Origin: Cytobacillus horneckiae
GTDB taxonomy: Bacteria > Bacillota > Bacilli > Bacillales > Cytobacillaceae
DNA length: 64,000 nt
Assembly: GCF_002835735.1 (NCBI RefSeq)
Contig: NZ_PISD01000068.1
Span: 1-64,000 of the forward strand
Reading direction: 5' to 3'
Made by a program: the position numbers and the translations under genes. Numbering within the stretch: the first letter of the stretch is position 1; every line of letters begins with the position of its first letter. This document shows positions 56,749 to 64,000 of the stretch, piece after piece. The notes under the pieces are model-generated. The model saw only the letters and a list, made by a program, of their open reading frames with translations, was not told the DNA's origin and did not search any database.

Positions 56749-58485
56749 TTAAACTTGCAATGATTTCGCCTGCATTTGATACATTTGTTCGTATATTCCC
56801 CCAGCTGCAACTAATTGTTCATGTGTTCCTTGTTCTTTAATCTCACCGTGCTCTAGTACTAAAATTCGATCAGCATTTTTTATTGTCGATAATCGATGGG
56901 CGATAATAAAAGTCGTTCTTCCCTGTTTTAGTACTTCCATTGCATTTTGGATGATTTCCTCGGTCTCAGTATCAATATTTGAAGTTGCTTCATCTAATAT
57001 GAGAATCGCCGGATCATAGGCCAAAGCTCTTGCGAATGAGATAAGCTGGCGTTGTCCAGAGGAAAGCGTGCTACCTTTTTCGATAACCGGTTCGTCAATC
57101 CCATTTTCCAAATGACGGAGGACACGGTCTGCGCCAACAGCTTTTAAAGCTTTCTCTACTTGTTTTATCGAGATGTTTGGATTGTTTAAACTGACATTAG
57201 ATGCGATAGTTCCAGTAAATAAATAAGGGTCCTGCAGGACGATTCCCATATGCTCACGGATTGTCTGACGCGATAATGACGTAATGTCTATCCCGTCAAT
57301 ATATATTTTTCCTTTTGAAGGATCGTAGAAGCGGAACAATAGGTTCATAATTGAACTTTTTCCTGAACCTGTATGACCGACAAGCGCAACGGTCTCTCCG
57401 CGTTTTGCTTCAAATGAAAGGTTTTTTAATACATATTCTTCGTCTTTATATGCGAAGGAGACATCTTCAAATATCACATGGCCATCGTAACGATTCATTT
57501 TTTCTTCAGATACCATCTCCCCCTTTAAATCCATTACCTCGAATACTCGGTTTCCAGCAACAAGTGAACGCTCTAGTTGAGAAAATTGATTCACAATATT
57601 TGTAATCGGATTGAATAATCGAGTTAAATAATCGACAAAAGCATATAGCGTTCCCGCAGAGACAATTTCCGCATTGTTCATTGATTGTGTACTGAAATAA
57701 ATAATAAACGCAGTAAACAATATTAACCTGAGTGTATTAACCAGATTATGTGAAGTTGCTGAATCTAATACAAGCAGTTTGCGCTCATATTTATAATGTT
57801 CCTCATTCATCTCATCGAACTCTTTTGTCATTTGTTTTTCTCGTCGAAAAGCTTGAATGATTGTCATTCCTTGGATAGATTCATTGATCATTGCATTAAT
57901 ATCTGCAATCTTTGTTCTGATAATATCATTATATTTTGAAGCATATTTACGATAAGTGATCATCCAAATATAAACAACAGGAATCATAATCATGGCGATT
58001 AACGCCATTTTCCAATTTAGAATGAATAAAGCAACATACACACCAATAATTGAGATCGTACTGGTTACGAAGCTGGACAATACTTGCACAAATAAATTTC
58101 TTATTGCCTCTGTATCATTCGTTACCCTTGCAACAATTTTTCCGGCTGGCAATGTATCAAAATATTGAATAGGTAGTGTTTGAATATGACCAAACACGTC
58201 CTTTCGCAGTTTTTGCACAATCCGATTGGAGCCCTTCTGTAATTGAATATACATGAAATATCGAAAAGTCGCTGTCAATATTGACAATGTAAAGTATAAA
58301 CAAAGCAGCCAGACAATTGGCTGGATATTTAGGTCGCCTAATGTCATATACTCATCAATGATATGCTTTGCTATAAAAGGACCTGCTAAATCTGTAAACA
58401 CAGCAATAGTTAAGAAAAGTAAGGCAACTAAAATGATACCTTTAAAATGTAATGCATATTGTGTTAATCGTTTTCCTGTACTCAT
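56749..58485 (-). CDS. ABC exporter half-transporter, catalytic subunit (BmrD/YfiC-like)
   Basis: A 578-residue type IV ABC half-transporter: six membrane helices then a nucleotide-binding domain with Walker A GHTGSGKSS, signature LSSGQ (not LSGGQ), Walker B AILILDEATSNID with the catalytic Glu, and IAHRLS. With the partner encoded upstream it forms a heterodimer with one canonical and one degenerate ATP site. Such pairs (BmrCD, LmrCD, TM287/288) export drugs. It overlaps the upstream gene by four bases. Confidence 0.92.
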   Translation of the reverse strand: MSTGKRLTQYALHFKGIILVALLFLTIAVFTDLAGPFIAKHIIDEYMTLGDLNIQPIVWLLCLYFTLSILTATFRYFMYIQLQKGSNRIVQKLRKDVFGHIQTLPIQYFDTLPAGKIVARVTNDTEAIRNLFVQVLSSFVTSTISIIGVYVALFILNWKMALIAMIMIPVVYIWMITYRKYASKYNDIIRTKIADINAMINESIQGMTIIQAFRREKQMTKEFDEMNEEHYKYERKLLVLDSATSHNLVNTLRLILFTAFIIYFSTQSMNNAEIVSAGTLYAFVDYLTRLFNPITNIVNQFSQLERSLVAGNRVFEVMDLKGEMVSEEKMNRYDGHVIFEDVSFAYKDEEYVLKNLSFEAKRGETVALVGHTGSGKSSIMNLLFRFYDPSKGKIYIDGIDITSLSRQTIREHMGIVLQDPYLFTGTIASNVSLNNPNISIKQVEKALKAVGADRVLRHLENGIDEPVIEKGSTLSSGQRQLISFARALAYDPAILILDEATSNIDTETEEIIQNAMEVLKQGRTTFIIAHRLSTIKNADRILVLEHGEIKEQGTHEQLVAAGGIYEQMYQMQAKSLQV

Positions 58486-60224
58486 GAATGTGCACCCTCC
58501 AGCTGTTGGCGATCAAACTGCTCTTTATACCAACCGTTTTCTTTTAGCAGCGCATCATGTTTACCATGTTCCACAATCTTTCCATCATCTAGTACAATGA
58601 TTTGATCTGCATGCTGAACACCCGATAAACGGTGAGTAGTAATTATAGTAGTTTTCCCACTACGTTCACGTTGAATGTTTCTAATGATATTTGCCTCGGT
58701 TTTAGCATCAACAGCAGATAATGAGTCATCTAGGATTAAAATTTCTGGATTTTTTATTAAAGCCCGAGCGATGGACACGCGCTGTTTCTGGCCACCTGAG
58801 AGAGAAACACCCTTTTCTCCAACTAATGTTTCTAAGCCAAGTGGAAGATTCTTTAAATCTTCTTTAAAAGAGGCAAGAGATATAGAGCGGTCAATATCCT
58901 CGTCAGTGGCATCCTCTTTGCCAAATAATATATTCTCCCGGATTGAACGTGAAAATAAAACATGGCTTTGCGGGACATACCCTATCCAATCGAGAACCTG
59001 TTCCTTTGTTTGAGAAGAAATATCAATATCATCAATCGATAATTGCCCTTCTTTAAGCGGATATTCTTTAAGTAGCTGTCTAATAAAAGTCGTTTTTCCA
59101 GCTCCTGTTTTCCCTACAATCCCCAATGTTTCACCGCTTTTTAACGACAATGAAATTTCCTTCAAATTCACCGCTTGACTGGTTGGATATTGGAAGGACA
59201 AGTCTTTAAATTGAACTGAATGCGGCAGTTCGATATGAGCAGCTGTTTGCGGATTGGCCACATCTGCCTTGTAGTCTAATGTTTCTTGAACACGATCAAG
59301 CGATGCATTGCCCTGCTGCATTACGTTAATTAATTCTCCAATCGCGTAGATTGGCCATACCGCCAAGCCTAAATACACATTGAAAGTAACAAGCTGACCA
59401 ACAGTTAATTCCCCGTTTGATACTAAAACGGAACCATACCCGAGTGCTACTACATAACTTATCCCAGTACCAATCGTCGTAATCGGTCCAAAAAGGGCAT
59501 TAATTTTTGCTGTATGCATATTTTTTGCGTATACATCTTCGCTCATATCAGCAAATTTCATTTCATCCTTTTTCTCTTGTACATAGGCTCTGATAACACG
59601 TACACCAGACACAGATTCCAGCACATTATCATTAAGATTTCCAAACGCATCCTGTGCTTTCATATATCTTTCATGTACAAGCCTGCCTAAATATTGAATA
59701 AGAACTGCCATAATCGGAACAGGTAACATGGCAAAGAACGTCAGCTTCCATGAAATCATAAAGCCCATCGCACAAATGATTGCACCGAGAAATAATGTCG
59801 AGTCGATTAATGTCATAATGCCAAAGCCTGCTGTAAGTGAGACCGCATTTAAATCATTCGTCGATCTCGCCATCAAATCGCCTGTTCGATTTTTTTCATA
59901 AAAAGTAGGCGTCATTAACAAAAACTGTTTCATCAATTTCCGCCTCATGATTCTTTCTAGATTTATTGCTCCTTCAAATAAACCATATTGCCAGAAAAAA
60001 TTAAGAATGTAGCCCGAAATAATGATGCTAATAAAAATAGCTACATATTGTATTAATATTTCTTTCGTCATCGCTCCATCAGTAATGATATCGATAATCA
60101 GCCCAATTAAATATGGAGGAATAATTTCTAAGATTGTTGCAATGATTAATAAAATAATGGCAAGAGTATATTGCTTCCAATATTTTTTGAAAAACCACGC
60201 TAATTTCCCTAACACATCAAACAT
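58482..60224 (-). CDS. ABC exporter half-transporter, degenerate-site subunit (BmrC-like)
   Basis: A 580-residue half-transporter: helices, then Walker A GKTGAGKTT, signature LSGGQKQR and Walker B ILILDDSLSAVD, in which the catalytic Glu is replaced by Asp, with TTHRLS. The ATP site made by its Walker motifs and the LSSGQ of the partner is therefore degenerate, as in BmrCD. First gene of the operon, preceded by the attenuator-like leader. AAGAAGGTG precedes ATG. Confidence 0.92.
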   Translation of the reverse strand: MFDVLGKLAWFFKKYWKQYTLAIILLIIATILEIIPPYLIGLIIDIITDGAMTKEILIQYVAIFISIIISGYILNFFWQYGLFEGAINLERIMRRKLMKQFLLMTPTFYEKNRTGDLMARSTNDLNAVSLTAGFGIMTLIDSTLFLGAIICAMGFMISWKLTFFAMLPVPIMAVLIQYLGRLVHERYMKAQDAFGNLNDNVLESVSGVRVIRAYVQEKKDEMKFADMSEDVYAKNMHTAKINALFGPITTIGTGISYVVALGYGSVLVSNGELTVGQLVTFNVYLGLAVWPIYAIGELINVMQQGNASLDRVQETLDYKADVANPQTAAHIELPHSVQFKDLSFQYPTSQAVNLKEISLSLKSGETLGIVGKTGAGKTTFIRQLLKEYPLKEGQLSIDDIDISSQTKEQVLDWIGYVPQSHVLFSRSIRENILFGKEDATDEDIDRSISLASFKEDLKNLPLGLETLVGEKGVSLSGGQKQRVSIARALIKNPEILILDDSLSAVDAKTEANIIRNIQRERSGKTTIITTHRLSGVQHADQIIVLDDGKIVEHGKHDALLKENGWYKEQFDRQQLEGAHS

Positions 60225-60259
60225 GTATTACACCTTCTTTCCAACAAATGTGATCTGAG

Positions 60260-60316
60260 CTACCCACTATTTAGTAATTCCTTTTTATACAGTAGTATTT
60301 GCAATTTTTTCCACAT
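60260..60316 (-). CDS. Possible 18-residue leader peptide 2
   Basis: ATG at 60316 follows AAAGGAG at nine-base spacing and encodes MWKKLQILLYKKELLNSG, stopping 35 bases before the exporter gene. The good ribosome-binding site and its place after the terminator suggest it could influence translation or stability of the exporter message. Alternatively it is accidental. Confidence 0.4.
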   Translation of the reverse strand: MWKKLQILLYKKELLNSG

Positions 60317-60358
60317 AATCATCTACTCCTTTAAGTTTTGATCACTAAAAAATCCAAC

Positions 60359-60392
60359 AAAAAAGATGCACACCCTATAAAGAGCATGCATC
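60359..60392 (-). promoter_or_regulatory. Attenuator terminator in the exporter leader
   Basis: On the minus strand GATGCATGC (60392-60384) pairs with GTGTGCATC (60373-60365) in a nine-base-pair stem with two G-U pairs, followed by six Ts (60364-60359). It lies inside the operon leader, 58 bases after the leader peptide's stop codon and 135 bases before the exporter start. No other gene needs it, so it is best read as a conditional terminator. Confidence 0.8.
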
Positions 60393-60400
60393 TCCCGAAA

Positions 60401-60426
60401 AGGTATATAACAGTAGCGTCATACCT
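60401..60426 (-). promoter_or_regulatory. Alternative leader hairpin
   Basis: On the minus strand AGGTAT (60426-60421) pairs with ATACCT (60406-60401). The first arm, AGGTATG, can also pair with CATACC of the start-site hairpin, so the two structures are mutually exclusive. This is the pattern expected of a transcription attenuator switch. Confidence 0.5.
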
Positions 60427-60449
60427 AATCATTTATTAAATTCGTTTAC

Positions 60450-60515
60450 TTAAATGAAAAGGGTATGGACAATTATGTAGTTGTATCTGTTTAAGCTGAT
60501 ATCATTTTTACGCAT
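60450..60515 (-). CDS. 21-residue leader peptide of the ABC exporter operon
   Basis: ATG at 60515 follows AGGAGG at eight-base spacing and encodes MRKNDISLNRYNYIIVHTLF plus a final Ile. The initiation region GGTATGGACAAT (minus strand 60525-60514) pairs perfectly with ATTGTCCATACC (60473-60462) near the end of the same ORF, so translation and folding compete. A promoter lies just upstream and a terminator just downstream. The setting recalls the bmrB leader of B. subtilis bmrCD and antibiotic-responsive attenuators. Confidence 0.7.
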   Translation of the reverse strand: MRKNDISLNRYNYIIVHTLFI

Positions 60516-60525
60516 TGTCCATACC
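60462..60525 (-). promoter_or_regulatory. Hairpin sequestering the leader-peptide start
   Basis: Two perfectly complementary 12-mers (60462-60473 and 60514-60525) flank a 40-base loop. One covers the end of the Shine-Dalgarno region and the start codon of the leader ORF; the other lies within its last codons. A ribosome stalled on the ORF would break this pairing. Confidence 0.75.
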
Positions 60526-60555
60526 TCCTATTTTAAAGTTTTTAGTGTCTTAAGA

Positions 60556-60585
60556 AGATTACCACTTTTTTCATATCATTGTCAA
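60556..60585 (-). promoter_or_regulatory. Promoter of the ABC exporter operon
   Basis: On the minus strand TTGACA (60585-60580) is a perfect -35, followed after 18 bases by TAATCT (60561-60556) as a weak -10. It lies just beyond the stop codon of the ylmA-like gene and would start transcription about 35 bases above the leader peptide. Confidence 0.65.
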
Positions 60586-60588
60586 TCC

Positions 60589-61365
60589 TTAAATTTTTAT
60601 CCACGGCCGTTTCTCACGCCATTCAATATTTACTCTCATATTGAAAAACTCGCTTAATGCATGACTTGATACAATTTCTTTTGTTTCACCACTTGAAAAA
60701 ATTTCTCCATCTCGTATTAATAGCGTTTTATTAAAAAGCGGCATGATTTCCTCAATATGATGAGTGACAAAAATCATAACTGGCGCTTCAGGTGATTTAG
60801 CAATTTCAGCAATGCCCTTCATGAGCCCTTCCCTTGATAAGAAATCCAACCCTGTTGTTGCTTCATCCAAAATTAAAAGCTCCGGCTTTGCCATTAAGGC
60901 CCTCGCTATCAGTAATTTTTGCCTTTCTCCTTGCGAACAAAATTGGTATGTACGATTATAAAGATGTATACAACCTAACTGCTCCATTAGATGAAGGGCT
61001 CTCTCATGATCCTTCTCTGTTATACTTTCATATACACCGATAGAGGCATGCTTTCCGCTTATAACAATGTCTTCTGCAGAATCATAAGGTCGCATTCTTT
61101 CCTGAAAGGAAGAACTGACCCAACCAATTCTCTTACGTAGCTCATTCAAATCTATTTTCCCCAATGAAAGCCCTAACACTGATACTTGACCTGTAGTAGC
61201 CCAGCTGTAGCCCATAACTAAATTTAACAATGTCGTTTTCCCAGATCCGTTCAAACCAAGAACGGCCCAATGCTCTCCTTTATTCACATTCCAGTTAATG
61301 TTTTTTACTATCGGTTTCTTATTCCTAACCAAGCTTACATTTTCTAACATGATAGTATCGCCCAT
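60589..61365 (-). CDS. ABC-type ATPase, YlmA/ModF-like
   Basis: A 258-residue stand-alone ATP-binding protein with Walker A GLNGSGKTT, Walker B LLILDEATTGLD and a divergent signature CSQGERQK in place of LSGGQ. It resembles B. subtilis YlmA and the ModF-type ATPases of unclear role. No permease gene adjoins it. GGAGGATAGG precedes ATG. The ABC operon promoter begins at its 3' end, so some read-through may occur. Confidence 0.82.
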   Translation of the reverse strand: MGDTIMLENVSLVRNKKPIVKNINWNVNKGEHWAVLGLNGSGKTTLLNLVMGYSWATTGQVSVLGLSLGKIDLNELRKRIGWVSSSFQERMRPYDSAEDIVISGKHASIGVYESITEKDHERALHLMEQLGCIHLYNRTYQFCSQGERQKLLIARALMAKPELLILDEATTGLDFLSREGLMKGIAEIAKSPEAPVMIFVTHHIEEIMPLFNKTLLIRDGEIFSSGETKEIVSSHALSEFFNMRVNIEWREKRPWIKI

Positions 61366-61460
61366 TATTTTCCTATCCTCCTTATCTATATATGAAATCT
61401 AGTACTACATTTGATCAGAGTCAAGATTTTTTCGGAAATTTCTAATAAATTTGTTAAAAT

Positions 61461-61484
61461 AAAGAAGCAGTCTTAAGGACTGCT
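61461..61484 (-). terminator. Terminator of the flavin reductase/murB transcript
   Basis: AGCAGTC (61484-61478 on the minus strand) pairs with GACTGCT (61472-61466) followed by TCTTTATTTT. It lies 16 bases after the stop codon at 61500. Confidence 0.8.
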
Positions 61485-61499
61485 CCACATTTAAGTTCA

Positions 61500-61985
61500 T
61501 TACTCATAAAAGCTTGCAGGAATGCCATCGAACTTTCTTTTATGATATAGCAATGGTTCCTTTTTATTACTCTCAATATCAATCACTTTGCCGATTAAAA
61601 TCATATGATCTCCTGCATCAACCGTTTTAAATGTTTCACACTGAAAAACGCCTGCACAATCCGCAATAATTGGGAGATTATGCTCAGAATTTTTCCAATC
61701 TGTATTTTTAAACCGATCTAATCCTTTTGATGCAAACAGTGAGCAAACTTCTGCCTGATCACTCGCTAGCACATGAACAGCAAATTTATCGGTGTTTGTA
61801 AATTTATTATAAGATGATACACGCTTATCAATTGACCATAATAAAAGCATTGGATCTAGTGAAACAGATGCAAATGAATTAACAGTTAATCCGAGTGGTA
61901 CACCTTCATCATCCATCATTGTAACGACTGTCACACCAGTAGGGTAATTCCCCATGACTTCTTTAAATAAATCTGCTTTACTCAT
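61500..61985 (-). CDS. Flavin reductase-like domain protein
   Basis: A 161-residue FMN-binding split-barrel flavin reductase: YPTGVTVVTMMDDEG, GLTVNSFASVSLDPMLLLWSI, AGDHMILIGKV. It is a paralogue of the reductase in the anthranilate cluster but clearly diverged. It lies five bases after murB and probably shares its transcript. No oxygenase partner is nearby. GAAAGGGG precedes ATG. Confidence 0.87.
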   Translation of the reverse strand: MSKADLFKEVMGNYPTGVTVVTMMDDEGVPLGLTVNSFASVSLDPMLLLWSIDKRVSSYNKFTNTDKFAVHVLASDQAEVCSLFASKGLDRFKNTDWKNSEHNLPIIADCAGVFQCETFKTVDAGDHMILIGKVIDIESNKKEPLLYHKRKFDGIPASFYE

Positions 61986-61990
61986 ATTAA

Positions 61991-62911
61991 CTATCCCCTT
62001 TCAGTTGTATCGTCTTCACCAATTATTTGTACTTCCCTTTCAAGGTTCACTTTAAATTTTTCGTTAACAATTCCTTGAACTTTCCTTATTAATTCAATGT
62101 AGTCAGTTGCAGTCGCTTCGTTTACATTGACCATAAATCCTGCATGCTTTGTTGATACTTGAGCTCCGCCGATTGTTAATCCTTGTAAACCGCTGTCTTG
62201 AATGAGCTTACCGGCAAAATGTCCCGGCGGTCTTTTAAATACACTGCCACATGATGGATATTCCAGCGGCTGCTTTGATTCACGCAAAGCTGTAAATTCA
62301 TTCATTTTCTCTTGTATGTCTAGTTTTTTTCCATCTAGCAGACGAAACCTGGCTTCTAATATGATCATTCTTTGCTTCGCGAACACGCTGGAACGATAGG
62401 CAAATTGAAAGTCAGAAGGTGTCAAGGTAATCCTCTCGCCTTTCATTGTTAATGCACTTACCTCAATTAAAACATCTGATACTTCTCCGCCGTATGCGCC
62501 CGCATTCATAAAGACTGCTCCGCCTGTACTGCCGGGGATTCCACATGCGAATTCAAGACCTGATAGTCCGTTTGCAAGCGCTGAACGAGAAACATCAATG
62601 ATTGTTGCACCACTGCCAGCAATGATATCTTTATTTTCAATACGAATCTCATTTAAAAAGTCAAGGTTTAGAACAATTCCTTGTAAGCCATTATCACTGA
62701 TTATGACATTGGCTCCCTTACCTATAAGTGTGAGTGGAATATGATGAGTATAAGCGAATTGAACAATGCGCTCCACATCATCGGTATTTTTCGCTTGAAT
62801 ATAATACTCAGCCACCCCGCCCACTTTGATATATGTATGTTTAGACATAGGTTCTTGGCTGTAAATTAAGCTATCTGTGCATAATTGCTTTAAAGTTTCA
62901 GTGATGTTCAT
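61991..62911 (-). CDS. murB: UDP-N-acetylenolpyruvoylglucosamine reductase MurB
   Basis: A 306-residue FAD enzyme with NTDDVERIVQFAYTHHIPL, GKGANVIISD, GIPGSTGGAVFMNAGAYGGE and the catalytic serine in YPSCGSVFKRPPGHFAGKLI. It reduces UDP-GlcNAc-enolpyruvate to UDP-MurNAc with NADPH in peptidoglycan synthesis. The gene is outside any division/cell-wall cluster, as for the extra murB of some bacilli. GGAG precedes ATG. Confidence 0.95.
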   Translation of the reverse strand: MNITETLKQLCTDSLIYSQEPMSKHTYIKVGGVAEYYIQAKNTDDVERIVQFAYTHHIPLTLIGKGANVIISDNGLQGIVLNLDFLNEIRIENKDIIAGSGATIIDVSRSALANGLSGLEFACGIPGSTGGAVFMNAGAYGGEVSDVLIEVSALTMKGERITLTPSDFQFAYRSSVFAKQRMIILEARFRLLDGKKLDIQEKMNEFTALRESKQPLEYPSCGSVFKRPPGHFAGKLIQDSGLQGLTIGGAQVSTKHAGFMVNVNEATATDYIELIRKVQGIVNEKFKVNLEREVQIIGEDDTTERG

Positions 62912-63163
62912 TCTTGTGCTCCAATCTGTTATGCTTTACAAAGGTAGTAATCATTTTTATACTGAAAGGTATAAAAATAAAATAACATGAAATGCATTAA
63001 TTTACTAGTACTTTGTTATTTTAACATGACGTTCACCTGTATATTAGGCAAATGCCTTCATTATACTAATGTGATATGTTAATTATATTCTAAATAAGGG
63101 ATATTTGTTTAAGAATATTAATTATAATTCCTTCTTATTAGATAAAAGAAAGAGTGAAAAAGA

Positions 63164-63406
63164 ATGGGTCTAATTTTATTAGAAATATGCGACCTCAACC
63201 TTTTATCGGAATCTGCCCTTGCAGAGCTGCTGGAGCAGTACCCAGAGGTGGCGGTCATGAGCTATGAATGCCAAAATCTGTGCGGGTTATGCAGAATGAG
63301 ACCATACGCTTTAGTTAACGGCCAGCGCATATTTGGTAAAGATATAAAAGAATGCATCGAGAATATTAGAGTAAAAATTGAAGAAGAACTTTCTCTTTTT
63401 GCTTAA
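63164..63406 (+). CDS. YuzB-like DUF1450 protein
   Basis: An 80-residue small protein of the DUF1450 family with a cysteine pattern MSYECQNLCGLCRMRPYALV (about residues 36-55) plus an upstream Cys9. The three closely spaced cysteines suggest a metal or thiol role, unknown. A weak GAAAGAGTG lies upstream of ATG. Confidence 0.82.
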   Translation: MGLILLEICDLNLLSESALAELLEQYPEVAVMSYECQNLCGLCRMRPYALVNGQRIFGKDIKECIENIRVKIEEELSLFA

Positions 63407-63414
63407 TCTATAAT

Positions 63415-63443
63415 AACGGATCCAGAGTAATTCTGGATCCGTT
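63415..63443 (+). terminator. Perfect hairpin after the DUF1450 gene
   Basis: AACGGATCCAGA (63415-63426) and its exact complement (63432-63443) enclose five bases. It follows the stop codon by eight bases. The T tract is missing (GAGACTCTAG), so termination could be weak. Confidence 0.7.
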
Positions 63444-63484
63444 GAGACTCTAGAGACACTCATTCTAAAATAAAGTGAAACTTC

Positions 63485-63670
63485 AATCAGTGGGGGGATT
63501 CTTCATCCCCCACTGATTATTAGTTGAACCAATCGGGCTTACAGCCCGTTAATCTGCGATAAACTAAAAGGAATGCATGGGGTTTTCCGAGGCTCTCCGT
63601 GGGCGAGAGTCGAGCCCCTTCGCCTCTAAGCTATCTCGCTTCACCCGCAGGAGCCGAGCGGTCACCTCTC
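63485..63670. repeat. Structured GC-rich repeat region
   Basis: This gap between two genes begins with a perfect hairpin, AATCAGTGGGGG (63485-63496) against its complement (63507-63518). A second hairpin GGGCTTACAGCCC (about 63536-63548) follows, then a GC-rich stretch (63575-63670) with CGAGGCTCTCCGTGGGCGAG and CCCGCAGGAGCCGAGCGGTC. It resembles dispersed intergenic elements of Bacillus genomes. No ORF or transposase is present. Confidence 0.55.
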
Positions 63671-63736
63671 CAAATTTAGCTGAAAGTTCTTTATTTCACT
63701 TTGTCTACATTCTCAAGGATTCAGAATAATTCAACC

Positions 63737-64000
63737 TTATAAATCCAAATTAAAATATTTCTTCGCCAAGTGAATATGCTCAGAATTAGCAAGACTCACT
63801 TTTGTTATTTCACCCTGTTTATTTTGAATAAATGAACTTTCAGTTAATGTAAGTGTCATTCCATTTTCACATTTTGTTATAAGCAGTTTTTTATTAAATG
63901 GCGAAAGCGGGCTTTTTAAGATAATATCTCTTATTTCCTCTAATTCAGTATCATCAGAAATGATATCATTAGAACTGAATTTATAGCCCACTTTCCATTC
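63737..64000 (-). CDS. C-terminal part of an unrecognised protein, cut by the window edge
   Basis: An open frame runs from the right window edge to a stop at 63737, giving at least 87 residues (EWKVGYKFSSNDIISDD and so on to HLAKKYFNLDL). A GTG at 63991 could start it, but the frame stays open beyond and no ribosome-binding site is visible, so the true start probably lies outside. I do not recognise the family; it is small, polar and mixed alpha/beta in character. Confidence 0.5.
   Translation of the reverse strand, partial: EWKVGYKFSSNDIISDDTELEEIRDIILKSPLSPFNKKLLITKCENGMTLTLTESSFIQNKQGEITKVSLANSEHIHLAKKYFNLDL

Noticed and set aside
56570-56752. 60-codon plus-strand ORF
   Set aside because: It crosses the terminator of the ABC exporter operon and has no initiation signal.

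Overview
The window reads as chromosomal DNA of a low-GC, endospore-forming member of the Bacillales, probably Bacillaceae. The grounds are two complete GerA/GerB/GerC germinant-receptor operons, the PdxR/PdxS/PdxT route to pyridoxal phosphate, YuzB-, YcgR/YcgQ- and BmrCD-like genes, strong GGAGG ribosome-binding sites, frequent GTG and TTG starts, and a cre site. I see no rRNA, tRNA, CRISPR array, intact transposase or prophage.

Layout. 0-3.2 kb: a nucleotidyltransferase-like protein, a CoA-disulfide reductase and a small lipoprotein. 3.2-9.1 kb: a complete 2-keto-3-deoxygluconate (pectin/uronate) module, kduI-kdgA-kduD and kdgR on the minus strand, divergent from kdgK-kdgT, with three similar operator-like palindromes and a cre between them. 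9.2-18.6 kb: accessory genes (hydrolase, PadR regulator, cytochrome P450, DinB-like protein, a TetR-controlled MMPL exporter with two identical 18-bp operators, a SUKH protein) mixed with decayed genes. 19-28 kb: a rifampicin phosphotransferase-type enzyme, DoxX, a tiny transcription unit with a MerR-type promoter and a 38-residue ORF, YcgR/YcgQ, a thioredoxin-reductase-like flavoprotein with an Rrf2 regulator, a 52-bp tandem repeat and a PatB/MalY enzyme. 28-41 kb: a YeiH exporter with a LysR regulator, two germinant-receptor operons of different gene order, an amino-acid permease, a LysE exporter, a GNAT protein and a BioY remnant.

41-53 kb holds a long minus-strand catabolic cluster that I read as anthranilate degradation through 3-hydroxyanthranilate. 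A two-component flavin monooxygenase (HpaB-like plus reductase) would make 3-hydroxyanthranilate. A dioxygenase opens the ring, an ACMSD-type decarboxylase, an aldehyde dehydrogenase and a RidA-type deaminase follow, then a 4-oxalocrotonate tautomerase, decarboxylase and 2-oxopent-4-enoate hydratase. An IclR regulator and a TRAP transporter flank these. The next enzyme, 4-hydroxy-2-oxovalerate aldolase, survives only as a frameshifted fragment between the hydratase and decarboxylase genes. The partner acetaldehyde dehydrogenase is missing, and the TRAP small subunit has a frameshift at a homopolymer. The cluster is either decaying or served by genes elsewhere.

53-64 kb: PdxR divergent from pdxS-pdxT; a heterodimeric ABC exporter preceded by what looks like a ribosome-controlled transcription attenuator (leader peptide, start-site-sequestering hairpin, alternative hairpins, terminator); a YlmA-like ATPase; a second flavin reductase; MurB; YuzB; a repeat region; and a gene cut by the window edge.

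Several intergenic stretches translate into recognisable remnants (DHA2-type MFS, BioY, HOA aldolase), so this region has lost several genes recently. All family calls rest on reading the sequence; no database search was run.
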